Assembly (NCBI GenBank): GCA_964400655.1
Contig: CAYNVN010000174.1
Location: forward strand, 1 to 23,195
Reading direction: 5' to 3'
DNA from: B16-G9 sp964400655
GTDB lineage: Bacteria > Bacteroidota > Bacteroidia > Bacteroidales > F082
Length of the DNA stretch: 23,195 nt
Shown here: positions 23,093 to 23,195 of the stretch, in pieces
Position numbering within the stretch: the stretch's first letter is position 1
Layout: every line of letters starts with the position of its first letter
Made by a program: the position numbers and the translations under genes
Notes under the pieces: model-generated
The model's database searches: none
What the model was told of the DNA's origin: nothing
The model's input: only the letters and a program-made list of their open reading frames with translations

Positions 23093-23195
23093 TTTGGCGT
23101 TTAGCGTTCGGGTAGGCAAATCATAAATCAAAAATCTGCAATCATAAATCAAAAGTACCTGGAGTTCAGTGTTTAGCGTTTGGCGTTTAGCGTTT
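23093..23195. repeat. Second heptamer family TTTRGCG interleaved with TCAAAAA units, running off the window
   Basis: TTTGGCG and TTTAGCG stand at 23093-23106. TTTAGCG, TTTGGCG, TTTAGCG and TTT stand at 23172-23195. TTTGGCGTTTAGCGTT is a perfect 16-bp direct repeat (23093 and 23179). TCAAAAA-type heptamers occupy 23121-23155 between them. No ORF or promoter is seen in 22932-23195. Confidence 0.7.

Noticed and set aside
22961..23195. CRISPR array
   Set aside because: Units are 7 and 9 bp in direct tandem, without unique spacers of constant length and without cas genes.

Overview
The window looks like chromosomal DNA of a Bacteroidota bacterium, probably in or near Bacteroidales/Marinilabiliales. 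The evidence is: promoter-like TAnnTTTG boxes, the best one with a TTTG 19 nt upstream; a secreted protease ending in a type IX secretion (T9SS) sorting domain; a deacetylase of a type I associate with Bacteroidota; and the rimP-nusA-infB block. There are no tRNA or rRNA genes, no CRISPR array, no transposase and no phage genes. No stretch over 300 bases lacks a gene.

Layout. (1) 1-5458, plus strand: the tail of an outer-membrane-type protein, then three overlapping genes. These are an AmgK-like amino-sugar kinase fused to a RapZ C-terminal domain, a MurU-like nucleotidyltransferase, and an AddB-like Fe-S nuclease. Kinase plus nucleotidyltransferase suggests cell-wall sugar salvage (sugar to sugar-1-P to UDP-sugar). 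The fused RapZ domain suggests feedback by an amino-sugar phosphate. (2) 5575-13408, plus strand: a tight signalling operon. It encodes a soluble REC-kinase-REC-REC protein, a 1453-residue membrane hybrid kinase (Cache, HAMP array, GAF, coiled coil, kinase, three REC), a CheR methyltransferase and a receiver-less CheB methylesterase. No MCP, CheA, CheW, Hpt or DNA-binding output domain is present. (3) 13411-15300, minus strand: a secreted lysyl-endopeptidase-like protease with PKD and T9SS domains, ending 2 nt from cheB. (4) 15524-17781, plus strand: a polysaccharide-deacetylase-like protein and a FemAB/GNAT-like acyltransferase. (5) 17891-22931: the rimP-nusA-infB translation/transcription operon. 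It has a textbook Bacteroidota promoter and a short leader containing an 8-bp hairpin and a 17-codon upstream ORF whose stop overlaps the rimP start (ATGA). (6) 22932-23195: a non-coding mosaic of 7-bp and 9-bp degenerate tandem repeats around a 17-bp imperfect palindrome, running off the window.

The most interesting points are the kinase-RapZ fusion beside MurU, the upstream ORF/hairpin in the rimP leader, the HK-CheR-CheB operon without chemoreceptors, and the heptamer/nonamer repeat patch after infB. All functional statements are read from sequence motifs and remembered family features; no database search was possible.
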